From NCBI GenBank assembly GCA_037952775.1, contig JBANAY010000003.1, forward strand, positions 22,134,001 through 22,198,000: a DNA stretch of 64,000 nucleotides. Reading direction: 5' to 3'. Within the stretch, counting starts at the first letter, position 1, and the number at the start of each line of letters is the position of its first letter. Below are positions 12,572 through 24,900 of the stretch, one piece after another. Origin of the DNA: Clonostachys chloroleuca. Taxonomy: Eukaryota; Ascomycota; Sordariomycetes; Hypocreales; Bionectriaceae. The notes beneath the pieces are model-generated. The model searched no databases, was not told the DNA's origin, and saw nothing but the letters and a program-made list of their open reading frames with translations. A program made the translations under genes and the position numbers.

Positions 12572-13948
12572 TCTGGTGGATGGGAGGCTCTGGGAAGACG
12601 GGGGAGCTAAGTCGGGGTTTGGGGAGCTCAAGCTGCGAGCGCGCGGTCGCAGGTCGTCAAGATGGGATCAAAGCTCGCTGAAGAATGGATCGCTCGTTTG
12701 TGGACGACAGAAACCGCAGAAAGAGGTTATCGGGTGTGAAGTCTCGGTAGGGGGATGCGCGCGTGCCCGTTGGCTTGTGGCTTGTGGATGTTCGATCTTG
12801 GCTTGGGGGGGCCTATTTTTTTTTATGGGGGAGTTGAGGAGCGTGTGTCTTTTTTGGGGGATTCTGGGCCCCTCTTGGAGTGGTGGGAAGATGCAGGAGA
12901 AGTGAGGCAAGGAGAGGAAGCGGCGGAATTGGCGTCGACGGCTCAATTCAGAACGTGACGGCCAGGGATGATTAAGTCTGCGGGATGGACGGATGCTGGG
13001 GGGAATAGATGGAATGGAAGAGAAGTCCGAGGAGGAGGTGGTGCTTCTGGCTGGTGTCGTGTCGTCAAGCGTCCCCAGCAGAGAGCCAAGCTTAGGCTTA
13101 CCTGGAGTACGTAGAAGTCCGCAGCAGCTGGCGGACACACACACACACACAAACGCACAGGCACATGCAAAGCAGGACGTTGGGCGCTGGTTGACGACAG
13201 AGCGTGAGGCGCAGTTCGCATCGGGCTTAGCGTCTAGCACGAGCCACGCCCTGTTCCGTGTACCTTGGATGTGCTCTCTCATTCAGGTGCAGGGTAGCTG
13301 GTCTTCACTGCTTGTGTATATCATATCATATGAAATCGGATGAGCAGGCCCTCTGCTCATTAGGGCCTGCTCATTTCCTTCGCGCGGGGCCATTGTCCAT
13401 CGATTAATCGTACGAGGGGCAGCCCAAGTTGCCCACCATCGACCTGTGTCATCATGCAGATGGTTGAGGGTGTGGGTAGCACCGGGACGACGGATGACGA
13501 TGACGGAAACCGGGACCAAGCAAACCACCGACTGGGCCTTGGCTGGACCCGAAACCAATGGAACTAATATAGCTGAGCATGTGGCTCTACCGATAGCGCA
13601 GTGCAGCGTTGTGATGTCAGTGCCCTGGCTGATTATTTGCGGCAAGGGCAATTGGTTTTTTCGAGCTGCTGCGCCACGCCGCCACAATCCAGATATGAAT
13701 CGCGTACCCAAGTACCTCCCCAGTACCGAAGTGGGGGTTGTGGCTTCTTCGCGCCGAGACAGGATGAACCGTGAATATCCTCCACATAGTAAACAGTAAA
13801 TCACCAAGACAGAGAACAAGCAAGGGCCAACCAACAAACATCCCTTCCGCTCCCTCTCTTTAGCGCCGGTCAACACCCCTTCGGCTTCCTTTCTATCGAG
13901 TAGAGAAGAGAAGCCATGCATTTGCGCACACGCCCACCTCCATGAAGC
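12572..13948. promoter_or_regulatory. Divergent promoter region of CDS1 and the Rad26-like gene
   Basis: About 1.4 kb between two divergently transcribed genes. An (AC)8 microsatellite lies at 13135-13150. The open frames here (for example 12668-13282 on the minus strand) are low-complexity Ser/Pro/Arg translations of 5' leader sequence with no recognisable domain. No clear TATA element was identified. Confidence 0.5.
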
Positions 13949-16380
13949 ATGGATCTCGACGACGAGTTTGGCGACGATATTCTGGATGATCTCAACGACT
14001 CCACCCTTCAAGAACTCGAGAACAATGCCCTTCTGTTGACGCAGACGCGGAGGGCACCCGACCAGCCCTTGTTGACGAAGCCTGCCGCACCCCCCAGCAC
14101 ACCACCAACGAGTATGCCTGGGACGAAGACGAAGACCTTGATCATTCCGAGGTGATCAACGACGGTGGCGAGCCCGTTGGCCATCGCCCCATCACGAGCA
14201 GCCTCCAGCAGTGGCAGCACGCCCGCCGCCCTGCTCCTCCCCGGCCGAGTCCGCAATGGACTAATGCCATCGACCCTACGAGACGGGGCGGCGGTGGTCT
14301 TCCCCAGCGTCAAGCGCACCCAGGCGTTGCAGGGCTCAGCCAGCAGGCTGGACTTGGTGCCGGACCATTACAACGGCCTCAATATCCGCAGCATTCTCCC
14401 AGCATTAATCGGCCGCTACAGTCGAGTCAATTCGCCAAACCGTCGATCCCGCCGCCGAACCGTCCCACCTCTTCCCAACAGGGCCAGCCAAGTGGCAACG
14501 CATTCGCCGCGTTGCAGCAGCGAGTCCGGGCGTTGGAGGTCGAGCTAAACGCTGCTCGCGGTGAGGCTGCCATAATCCGCGCCAAGGCCAATAAAGCGGA
14601 CCAGGAGCATTACGACGAGGTGGCTCGTCTTCGTAAAGTCAACGAGGAGCACGCAGCCCGCCAAGCACGCCTGGTGGAGGAGGCTCTCGCTGCTGAGAAG
14701 CTTGCATTGGCCGCCGAGAAGTCTGCGAGCACCGAGCTGGAGTTCCTCCAGCAAGATATGAGGGAAGCCAACTCCAGGGCCAAGCAAAAAGATGTGACCT
14801 CTCGCGGCAAGCAGGCAGGGGTCGCCACAACGCCCAAGAAGGCTGTCAAGACCTGGGGGCTTGCTGATGGGTTTGAGGACGTCGAGATGGTGAGCCCTAG
14901 CAAAAGCCAGGGCCGTGGCAGACACACAGGCTCTATTGCCATTGACCTGGGAGAGAGGACACCAACAAAGGCGAAAAGGAAACGACCTATGGTTGACAGC
15001 CCAGTCATGGCCTTGGATACGCATACGGAGGAAGCACTCGCAGCCATGGACCAAGGGCACGCGGCAACACCAGCAGACCCTCCAATGGCACAACCCAAAC
15101 AGGACCAGAATCAAATACCCCAGGCTCCGTTCGAGTTTCTCCAGCTGATTCTTGACCATGCGGCCTTCCATGATGAACCTCCTACATTTGATGTCCTCTC
15201 CCGTTACACGTTCCCTACCGACCCGTCGACGACCTTGGCCACCTTGATTTTCCGGAAACTGCCAACCATGGGCAATCGTCACCAGCCAATGCAGCTCCTC
15301 GTGGACTTTGTGCAGACCATCACGGGTCTGTGGAGGGCCTGCGTCGAAGACTCATTCTGGGAACCCATCAAGTACCTCGTTGCTCTTGTCGAGTTTACCT
15401 TGCAGCTGCATACTATTGATATCGCACCCCTAATTCTCCCAGCACTCCTGCCATGCGCACAACCGAGCGTATTTAACCTAGCAGAGCTGCGACACAAGCT
15501 CCCCGAGGAGCAGCTCGCCAAGAGCGACGAATATCTGGCCCTCGCACAGAACATTGATAGCACCAAGATTTTGACGTTACTATACATTACCGCCCTATCC
15601 TCTCTTACATTAGAGATGCCGGAGGCGAGTGGGTTCCAGCCGAAGATTGTCGACTTCTGGCAACATCTGAATCTGGACACTGTGGCTGTTCTTCTGACAC
15701 CGAGGCAGCTACCGCAAGATGTCATACTTATCCTTGACTTGCTGGCCACATCCTCGCTTCCGGACTCTATAGGCCCCATCACGCCTGAGAGAGAGCCGCC
15801 CTTTGTTGCTGCTTTTGTCATGGAGCGTGTGTCCATCAAGCTGGTCGAATCAACACGATCCATCAACATTTCCCCTGAGGATAAACGGAAGATTCGAATT
15901 GCTGCTCTACGGACCCTGATTGCATTTGCGCGCTATCCCTTTGGAGCAATGCAGCTTGCGTCCCACGATAATGTTATCCCGAGGATTGTCGCCTGCCTTA
16001 GTGGTGCCATTGATGATCTCTATGACCAGGACATATCCTCTACGCTCGTTTCCCCCGACAACGACGACGATGACCTAGTCGAAGTCTCAACATCATCAAC
16101 ACAGCTGACTCGGATCATATCGCAATGTGTTATGCTGCTACACACCCTCGTCACAGATCAGAATACGGCCAACATGGTCAACATCAGCCAGAAACTATCT
16201 ACATCACATGGGGGGAGCCAGCGCTATCTGATTGCATTGGGGAGGCTGACATTCGCCGAGGAAGACCTAGTGATGGAGAGCGGTATTGAGAGCGAGATCG
16301 TCGAGGCGGCGCATGAGCTGTTGGAGATGGCCGTGACGCCGGACGAGGGCGAACTCGTGAGCGAGGCTTTTGGATCATAA
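13949..16380 (+). CDS. Rad26/UvsD/ATRIP-like DNA damage checkpoint protein, apparent frameshift
   Basis: This resembles the fungal Rad26/UvsD family, partners of the ATR-type kinase that bring it to RPA-coated single-stranded DNA in the nucleus. The N-terminus is acidic (MDLDDEFGDDILDDL), followed by a helical LQELENNA segment. The next conserved acidic block (WDEDEDLDHSEV, then NDGGEPVG) is in a different frame. The switch fits one C missing from the six Cs at 14090-14095; I found no GT-AG intron of suitable length. Downstream the frame is open to TAA at 16378. It holds a coiled coil at about residues 182-281, a basic KAKRKRP patch and a long helical C-terminal half. The restored length is about 810 residues, normal for the family. 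I chose 13949 because the acidic N-terminus starts there. Assignment rests on overall architecture. Confidence 0.8.
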
Positions 16381-16672
16381 TGGGGGTTTCTTGGAAAGAG
16401 CAAGAGGATCACGCTATCTAAGACGTGATAATCGGTATAATGCTTCCATTGTTTGGAGCGGCCATACATATCAACAACAAGTAGTGCTATAAGTAGCTTC
16501 AAAGAACGGACAGATGGAACCTGCCGCCAGCTAGGCCAGACATGTCTGGCTGTCTGTAATATACAGATACCCGTGCACAATACTCTCCTCATCTCGCCCA
16601 TCAATCGCTTTGAACTAAGCAAGCTTATTCATACAGTTCATTCTCGAGTCAAAGAGCTGCGACAATGTCAGC

Positions 16673-17519
16673 CTAGTTGAAGCTGACATGTACATGGTCC
16701 CTAGCCAGAACAATCCGAATTAGCAACGACGACACTCACATCAATCGGGGAAAGGGAGGTTCGGAGCTCTACCTACCAGTGGTTCTGAGTGATACTCTTA
16801 CGGTCCTCCATGGTGCGCCAGTTCTTCCAGGCCGTCACCTTGTCCCTCGACGGGTTCCAGATCTTCTGGCCCCAGATGACATACTTGACATTGTTGGCGG
16901 AGGCGTGGTTCATGACCCATTCGGCGATGTCATCTCCAGACAGAGTCGCTTGCTACAAATTCCAACTTCATCAGCTTGCACGTCGCCCAAGGAAGGAAAG
17001 CAGAGTCAGACTTACACTGCCGCCATCCGAAATCATAAAGTCAATCGCCTTGCCGCAGCAGTGCTCTGAGTCTCCCGGGCACGCACAGTCCCTCTTGCAC
17101 CCAATCTCCCTCACCCTCCCCGGGAACTGGCCCACGACCGTCCTGGCCCCGTCGACGGCCACCTTCTGGCACGCGCCCACGGGCGGGACGATCGAGGCGT
17201 CCGCGTACCCGCCGAAGACGCTCCCTGCCTTGCTGCAGCACTTCATCTGGCCCGGGCCGGGGCACAGGTTGGATGCCGAGGTGCCGCCACAGTCCGAGGT
17301 CCAGTTGCACGCCGAGGCGTCGCCCTTGCATTTTGTCTTGGTACAGCAGAGGATGTTATCGCCGTCGGCCGGGCAGGCGCCCGTGGTGGTCGTGCCGCCG
17401 GACGCGGTGCAGTCTGATTTGGCGATGCAGACGCCTCCGAGGCCGGAGGGGCCGTAGCAGGGCTCGTTGACGGCCGCGAGGGCGAGGGGGAGGAGGAGGG
17501 GAAGAAAGGAGAAGTGCAT
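16673..17519 (-). CDS. Small secreted cysteine-rich protein with DHVHVS-type C-terminal domain
   Basis: Three exons (17519-17016, 16952-16777, 16700-16673) joined by good GT-AG introns encode 235 residues. Residues 1-16 are a hydrophobic signal peptide ending near ALAA. The middle (about 20-100) carries at least ten cysteines in CC and CxxxxxC arrangements between Gly/Thr-rich loops. The second part has an ACPGDSEHCCGKAIDFMI segment, YVIWGQKIWNPSR, and ends NHWDHVHVSFN, where DHVHVS is split by the last intron. That ending is known from fungal secreted ARB-07466-type proteins and the related bacterial VldE-type, M15-like fold, in which the His/Asp residues could bind metal. The three-exon model is supported because only it recovers the DHVHVS ending. 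The enzymatic role is unknown. The protein is probably extracellular or wall-associated. Confidence 0.8.
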
Positions 17520-18932
17520 CGTGAGTTTTTCTTTGAGTCTATATGTAAGTTGGGGGAGGAGAGTGTGTTGACTGGAGCTATCGATGTTGATGAGGTTTCA
17601 AGGTTGGGATCAAACTCCCATTTTTATACACCATCCCACCACACACGGTTCCTCTTGACCCCTACGAGGCACACTCTGCAGGTACACCCGCTCGCTGGCC
17701 CATCCTTCAAGTTTGGATGACGATATGGGCCCTTTGGCGATTTTCAGCTGAAGATTGGGCATGACGGTCGCGGATTCTAGCGGCGTCACGGCAGTTTCAG
17801 GATGTGTGGGGATAGGAAGAATCCGAGAAACACGGGCGGCGAGCATTGCCCATCTCTGCCCCTGTTGCAGGGCTGAACCGGATCCTTCTAGAGTTGAGGC
17901 TCGCAGAAATGTAACTAATTGTCCAATATATAGCCTGAAGGATCCTCGCTTGCCGTCCGCTGAGGCTGCCTCCTTCAATTCAATTGAGAAGGGTGAACGA
18001 TCCATAACTACGACGGACGGGATCGGCTTCGTCCCGTCTGTACGACAGCTACGAGAGCCTGTTCTACCAGCAGCATGACAAACTCGCAGTGGTTGCATCC
18101 CTGTAGGCGTTTTAAGGCAGTTCAGCTCTCGTCGATCAGAGACTACCCCCTGCATAATGGTGCAGCTGGTGGTCCGACTGCAACGTGGAGACAGAGGGGA
18201 CAGAGGGTAAGGCGTTCTTTATCTACGTCAGACTTGCGAGCGTGGCTCCGGCATTTAGTTTAATTTAAACTAGCTTTTGACTGAGCTGCCGGTTTGGGGA
18301 AGCTGTACGAACCTGAGAAAGGTGAGCTATACCACGGCTGCTTATCACGCTCGTGAAACAGTCTCCTTACCCCTTCCGCTTATACTGTCCTATGGCGGGG
18401 CGAGTTAAGGTGGACAGAAGAGAGCAAACATGCCTTTCCAGGGAACTTGGAAATGAAGGGATTAGAAAAATGCCAGGTGCCAGTTGGACGTAGAGGGAAG
18501 AGAAGAGCAAGAGTCGTCACGTTGAGTTAGCTAGTTTAGTATGCAAAACAAACTTAACATCATGAGGATACTACTCTCATCTTTTCTAAAGACTACCACT
18601 ATCCTTCCCCAAATAACAAAGAAGCGAGACCTTGTAGCCTCAATCACTAGAGAAATATGGAACAAAACAAAGTAGAGCCAGCTAATAAGAACGTGGAATA
18701 CTATTACATGGAGGTGTTGAGGCCAGGACACGAAAAAAGACAACTTAATACTTCAGTCTACCCAACCCAGAATGACCTTGCGCAGAGTCACTACCTCCGC
18801 AACCATTTTTAGCCCTGCTCCGCCAGCGTCATTTCGGGCGCCGGCTACACTAGGGGTCGAAGGAAGGGTCTCATGGCATTCTAGTTCTCCTTAAATCTCT
18901 CTCTCTCCTATGCTTCAATATTTCCATCTTGA
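17520..18932. other. Intergenic region, no supported gene
   Basis: About 1.4 kb holding the promoter of the secreted cysteine-rich protein and the 3' flank of the giant repeat protein. A 181-codon minus-strand frame (17610-18155) has no recognisable features and is not called. Confidence 0.5.
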
Positions 18933-21900
18933 TCAGATTCTGAAGAGTTTGGGTGTAGTAGCAGCGGGCTTTAGAAGATTTCCGAGGAGACCCCCAACTG
19001 CGCTGCCGACGGTGCCCAGAGCATTGCCGGTCTGGGTGACGACGTTGTTCAGTGTGCTCTTGCCGTCAAGGGTGCAGGCAAGAGATCCAAGGATACCAGT
19101 GCATGCCGAGGTGAGTGGGCTCGCAATCTGGCCGGCGGCTTGGGCGATGGTAGTAGCAGCTTGGGTGGCTTGGCCGACGTTGCTCAGTGAGCCCGCCAAG
19201 GGGCTCGCCGGGACGCTTGGAGTTGACGGAGCCAAGCTGCTAACGATGTTTGAAATAAGCGAAGGCCCGAGGCTCGGAAGGAGGTTTGGCAAGGTAGTGT
19301 CCGGGATCGAAACCAATGGAAGGCTTGGTAGCGTGGGAATACTGGGAGTGCTGGCGAGGCTACCGACGTTTCCGAGGAGGTCTGCGAGCGTAGGCGTTTG
19401 GAGTTGGATGCTGATGTTATTCAATGAAGGAACACCCAGTGAAGGGAGGGTCAGATCGGGGAGGGTCAGCTCAGGGAGGCTTAGGCTGGGGATATTGGCA
19501 AGGGCGTTGGCCAGACCTAGGTTGCTGGCTGGGTTGCTAGCGAGATCGAGAAGCGCACTTCCCAAGCTAGGGAGAGCATTGGTCAGATCAGGGATGACGG
19601 GGATTAGGGTGCTTCCCAGGTTGTTGATGGCATCTCCAAGACCGGGAACTGCGTTGTTCAAGCTGTTGCTCAGATCGGGGATAGTGTTTCCAACGTCAGG
19701 GATGATGGTGTCGATACCATTGCCCAAGTTGCTGAGGGCATCACCAAGTCCGGGGGCAAGGCCTCCAAGCGTGCCAACGAGATCAGGAGCATTGCCCAAA
19801 GTGTTGCCAAGATCGGGAACCACATTACCCAAGGTGTTACCCAGAGTATTAGTGAGATCAGGAATATTGCCCAAAGTGTTGCCGAGATCATTGGTGAGAT
19901 CGGGGAAAACATTGCCCAAAGTATTGCCAAGATCAGGAACCACATTACCCAAGGTGTTACCCAGAGTGTTGGTGAGATCAGGAACATTGCCCAAAGTGTT
20001 GCCGAGATCATTGGTGAGATCGGGAATCACGTTACCCAAGGTGTTGCCCAGAGTGTTGGTGAGATCAGGAACGCCATTGCCCAAAATGTCGGTCAGGTCT
20101 GGGAGGCCGTTGCCCAAGGTGTTGCCAAGGTCAGGAACCACGTTGCCTAAGGTGTTACCAAGATCAGGAACGCCATTGCCCAGAATATCGGTCAGGTCTG
20201 GGAGGCCGTTCCCAAGGGTATTGCCCAATGTGTTGCTCAAGTCTGGGACAACACCCCCGAGAATGCCGCCCAGATCAGGTGTTACATTGCCAAGGGTGCT
20301 GCCCAGATCAGGCAACAAAGTGCTCAACACGCTGCTCAGGTCGGGAAAAACTGAACTCAGATCAGGGATAGTGACGCTAGGAAGGAGCGTGGAAGGGTCG
20401 GGGACAATACCCGTAAGACCACTGAGCAGGTCTCCAAGGCCGGAACCAAGACTTCCAACGGGGTCAATCAGATCAGGAATCAGGGTGCTCAGATCGGGGA
20501 GAGCCAGGCTAGGAAGCCCGTTGTCCAGGAGGGATCCCAGGGTGTTACCGAGAGTGTTTGTGAGGTCGTCGGCCGTGTTAACAAGTGGACCAGTAACTCC
20601 TCCAACGGTGTTGTCCAAAATGTTGCCAAGATCAGGAACAGTATTTCCCAGGGTATTACCCAGAACGCTGCCAAGGGTATTCGTCAGGTCATCGACATTG
20701 TCACCAAGAGTGTTGGTCAAACCAGGGAGAGTGTTGCCCAGGCCGTTTCCTATATTGATAAGATCGTCGAGTGTGTTCGTCACGTCTGGAACAGTGTTGC
20801 CCAAGTCGGGAACATTGTTGAGGCCATTTCCAAGGACATTGCCGAGCTGACCCGCAACGCCGGGAACAATGTTTCCAAGGAGGCTTCCGAGATCGGGCAG
20901 GCCGAGGTTGTCAAGAGGCAGAGTGCCGGGAAGGTTGGGGAGAGTCGGTGTAGTTGGGATCGTACCCGAGTCTGGCAATGTGGGCGCTGAGCCACCTAAT
21001 CCTCCGAGGAGGTTGTCGAGAAGACCGGCAACACCAGTGAGGAGTTGCGGAACACCGAGAGTGTTCAGGAGGTTAGGGACACCAAGCACTCTCAGGAGGC
21101 GGGGGAGATCAAGGTTGAGGCTAATACCAAGGTCGAGGATAGGGCCGTCTACCAGGTTGGGGTCTAAGAGATCGGGGAGACCGCTGAAGCCAGGCAGACC
21201 CGGAATGCCTGTTGGAAGGGTTGGGGTGCCTGGTATTGTGGGGATTCCACTTCCTGGGAGACTTGGCAAGTTGCCCAAGCCACCGAGGAGATCAGGAAGG
21301 CCACCAAGAAGATCAGGAAGAACATTTCCAACATTGCCCAAACCGCCGAGGAGGCTTGGAAGAAGGCCTCCAAGGTCTGGCAGGCCCAAATTAGGTAGAG
21401 AGAGATCTGGAATGTTGCCGAGGACGTTGCCCAAGTCGTCAAGTCCGTTGAGACCGCCAGTTGGGCCACCGAGGCCGTCGGTTAGGCCATCGAGACCACC
21501 AAGCACTTGCGCAATGTCGGGAATGCCCGAGAGGAGGCTTCCCAGGAACAGTGAGAAGTAGGGCAGCAGGTCACCGAGGTTAGGGATCAGGCTGCCAAGG
21601 TCTGGAATACTGAGGCTGGGGAGAAGGCTGCCCAACAAGTTGCTCAAGTCAGGAACACCAGGAGTACCTGGGAGAGTGGGTGTAGTGGGGATTGTCGGGA
21701 TGCCAGGGATGCCACCGCCCCCAAGTCCACCAAGAACGTTTCCAAGAAGACTGGTCAAGTCGTCCAAGGGCAGGCCTCCATTCAACCCGTCGAGGATACC
21801 GCTCAGATCAGGGAGTGAAAGATCAGGGATTGTGAGGCCACCAAGAAGCTGTCCCAGATCGGGCAGCGTGTTGGGGTTGGCCAGACCTCCCAGAAGCTGG

Positions 21901-24900
21901 CTGAGATCGGGAATGCCAGGTAGCCCGAGGTCAGGCAGCAGGCTATCGAGACCAGGCAGGCTCAGGTCGGGGATGAGCAGGCCTGAAAGAAGATCACCCA
22001 AGTCAGAAAGATTGGAAGGGAGTCCGGTTCCGGGCAAGTTTCCAAGCCCACCGCCAGGCAAGTTCCCAAGTCCACCTCCGAGAAGGTTGCCGAGCTGGGT
22101 CAGATCGTCGAGGTTAGGGATATCTGAGGGGATACTACCCAAGAGACCTGAGAGATCGGGAAGTTGAAGGTTGGGGAGCGACAGATCGCCCAGGAGCTGG
22201 CCCAAGTTCGGCAACAGGTTGGGGATCTGTAGGCTAGACAGAAGAGAGGTCAAGTCGGGAAGACCTGGAAGGCCGAGCAGGGTAGGGAGCAGGATGCTGA
22301 GGTCAGGTAAGCTCAGATCAGGCAGGGTACTGCTCAAGAGGTTCCCAAGGTCGGGCAGATTGCCAAGAGCGTTGCCCAGATCTCCAAGATCAGGCAGATT
22401 GCCAAGAATATTGTCCAGGCCTCCTAGGGGGTCCAAAGCGTTGCCCAAGTTTCCTAGGGGGTCCGATCCATTCCCGAGGCCGAGGAGGTTGCCCAGTGAT
22501 CCAAGGATGTCGGAGGGGTCGGGTGTACCGGCAGCAAGACCGCTCAAGAGACCACTCAGATCAGGCAGCTGAAGGTTAGGGAGGCTTAGGCCGCTGAGAA
22601 GCTGCCCAAGGTCGGGGATCAGGTTAGGGCTCAGAAGTGTCGACAGAAGAGGGCTCAGGCCCGGGAGATCTAGAGGACCGAGCAAAGCAGAGAGCAGGCT
22701 ATCGATAGCAGGCAGGCTCAGATCAGGGAGAAGGATATCTCCGAGATTTGGAATGCTGAGGAGACTTCCGAGGTCGGGAAGACCTCCGAGAAGGCCGCTA
22801 AGATCAGGCAGGTTGTTCAAGGGATTGTTAGGGTCAAGCAAGTCGTCTAATGGGTTGCTGGGGTTGGTTAGGTTGCCCAAGAGGCCGCTTAGAATGTCAC
22901 TAGGATCGGTCAGGTCAGGCCCAGCCAGGCCGTTCAGCAAGTCGGCAAGGTCAGGGAGCGTGCTCAATCCGCCAAGCAGACCAGTCAAGTTGGGAAGAGT
23001 CAGTGAAGGCAGCAAGGAGTCCAACAGGAGGCTGATATCGGGCAGAGTGCTTGGATCTAGCAGGCTGAAGAGAATACTTCCCAGGTCAGGAAGGCTGGGA
23101 ATAGTTAGGACGCGGAGCAATGAGGTCAAGGCAGGCAGAGCCAGACCAGTCAAGAAGCTGTTGAGGTTCAACGCGTCGACAAGGCCTGGTAAGCCGAGGC
23201 CGCCAAGGTTCCCAAGACCGGATCCCAAATCTCCAAGACCATCACCCAAACCGGAGCCTAATCCACCGAGGCCAGATCCCAGACCGCCCAGACCGGATCC
23301 TAGACCTCCAAGACCAAGTCCAAGGCCAGATCCCAGATCACCCAAGCCTGAGCCCAAAGCGGCGAGCCCGGGAAGGAGGTAAGCAAAGTTTGGTAGCACC
23401 AATCCATTCAAGAGGCCACCGAGGTAAGGAAGGGCAAGATTCGGAAGTGAGAGACCATCGAGGCCTGGAATACCATCGAGGCCGGGGAGGCCACCGAGAC
23501 CAGGAAGACCACCGAGGCCGGGAAGGCCTCCAAGACCGGGCAGACCACCAAGACCGGGTAGACCACCAAGGTCACCTCCAAGACCATCGCCCAGTGCCGG
23601 GAGAAGCAGGCTATACAGCAGAGGGCCGAGGCCGGGCAGACCACCAAGGCCGGGCAGACCACCCAAGCCGCCCAAGCTGGGGAAGAGGCCGCCTAGGGAG
23701 AGAATTGGTAGATCAGGGAGGAGCAGACCAGAAAGCTTTCCGTTAAAGTCGAAGCTGATATCGGTGAGACCGTTAGGAAGCTTCTCAGTGCCAAGACCAA
23801 AGTTCAGGCTAGAGTTTCCGAAGGCAATGCTCCAGGTGAAGTTTCCAGGGGTCGAACCTCCAGTGAGGCCATTGACGCCAGGCAGACCGGGAAGGCCGGA
23901 AGAAGAGAATGGGTTGCTGGAACCAGTACCAGTGTTCGGGGGGGTTGTGTTCTCACTGCCAAAGTCGGGGAAGGTAATGTTGCTTTCCGGGGCGGTAGGA
24001 ACCAGCGTGAAGAGGCTATTGGGGAGGGCGCCAGAACCTTCATTGTAGAGAGCCGTGCTGCCAGTGCCCTCCATGCGGAACAAGCAATTGGCACCGCCCT
24101 CAAGAAGGCAGATAATACGAATAGGCAGATATGTACCGCCGATACCCTTCACAACAGTTGTTGTAGCGGGACCAGCACGCTTACTGAGGCCAGAGGGAGC
24201 GTTGACAGAAATAATGTTAGCATTAGCACCGTTGAAGTCCGCCACAGCGTTATCGCCAGTCCAAATAAAGACACTACCCTCGGTACCAGGAGTGGAGATG
24301 GTAATGTCTCCATCTTCGCAGACGTAGATGAACCCTCTCAAGTGGTAGGCCACAGCTTGATCAGCAGGGTTGGGAAGCGTGAGCAAGTCCAAACCAACGG
24401 AGGCAGCCACAGGCTCAGCATCTCCAATCTGGCTGGGGTCCATCTCACTTAGAGCCTGGTTAGTCTGGTCTACGACGTACAGGCCTTGCTGGAGACCCTC
24501 ATCAGCATCTGCCTTGACACACTTGGCCGGAGAAGCTGTGAGTGTGCCCTCGTCAGGACCATCGGGGCCGACATCGACGCCAGGGTTGGTGCCATTAGGG
24601 CCACTATCGGGACCGTCCGTAGGCACATCAGGATCGACAGTAGGGTTGGTGCCATTAGGGCCACTATCGGGACCGTCCGTGGGCACATCAGGATCGACAG
24701 TAGGGTTGGTTCCCGTGTTTCCAGGGCCCGTTCCTGGAGTTGGAGGACGGCCAGTCGGGATGGAAGGGGCGATACCGGGGCCAGGAAAGCCAGGACCGTT
24801 GGGACCAGGGCCGTTGAGACCATTAGATCCAGGACCAGAACCGGGGCTATTGAGACCTGAACCATTGGGGCGAGGGCCGTTAGGACCATTAGGACCAAGG

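Noticed and set aside
12668..13282. 204-codon minus-strand frame upstream of CDS1
   Set aside because: It falls in the 5' leader/promoter, translates a CA microsatellite and Ser/Pro-rich low complexity, and has no domain.
18910..20850. 646-codon open frame on the plus strand opposite the giant repeat gene
   Set aside because: It is the antisense shadow of a repetitive, codon-biased gene (Arg/Ser/Pro/Leu low complexity), without start context or domains.
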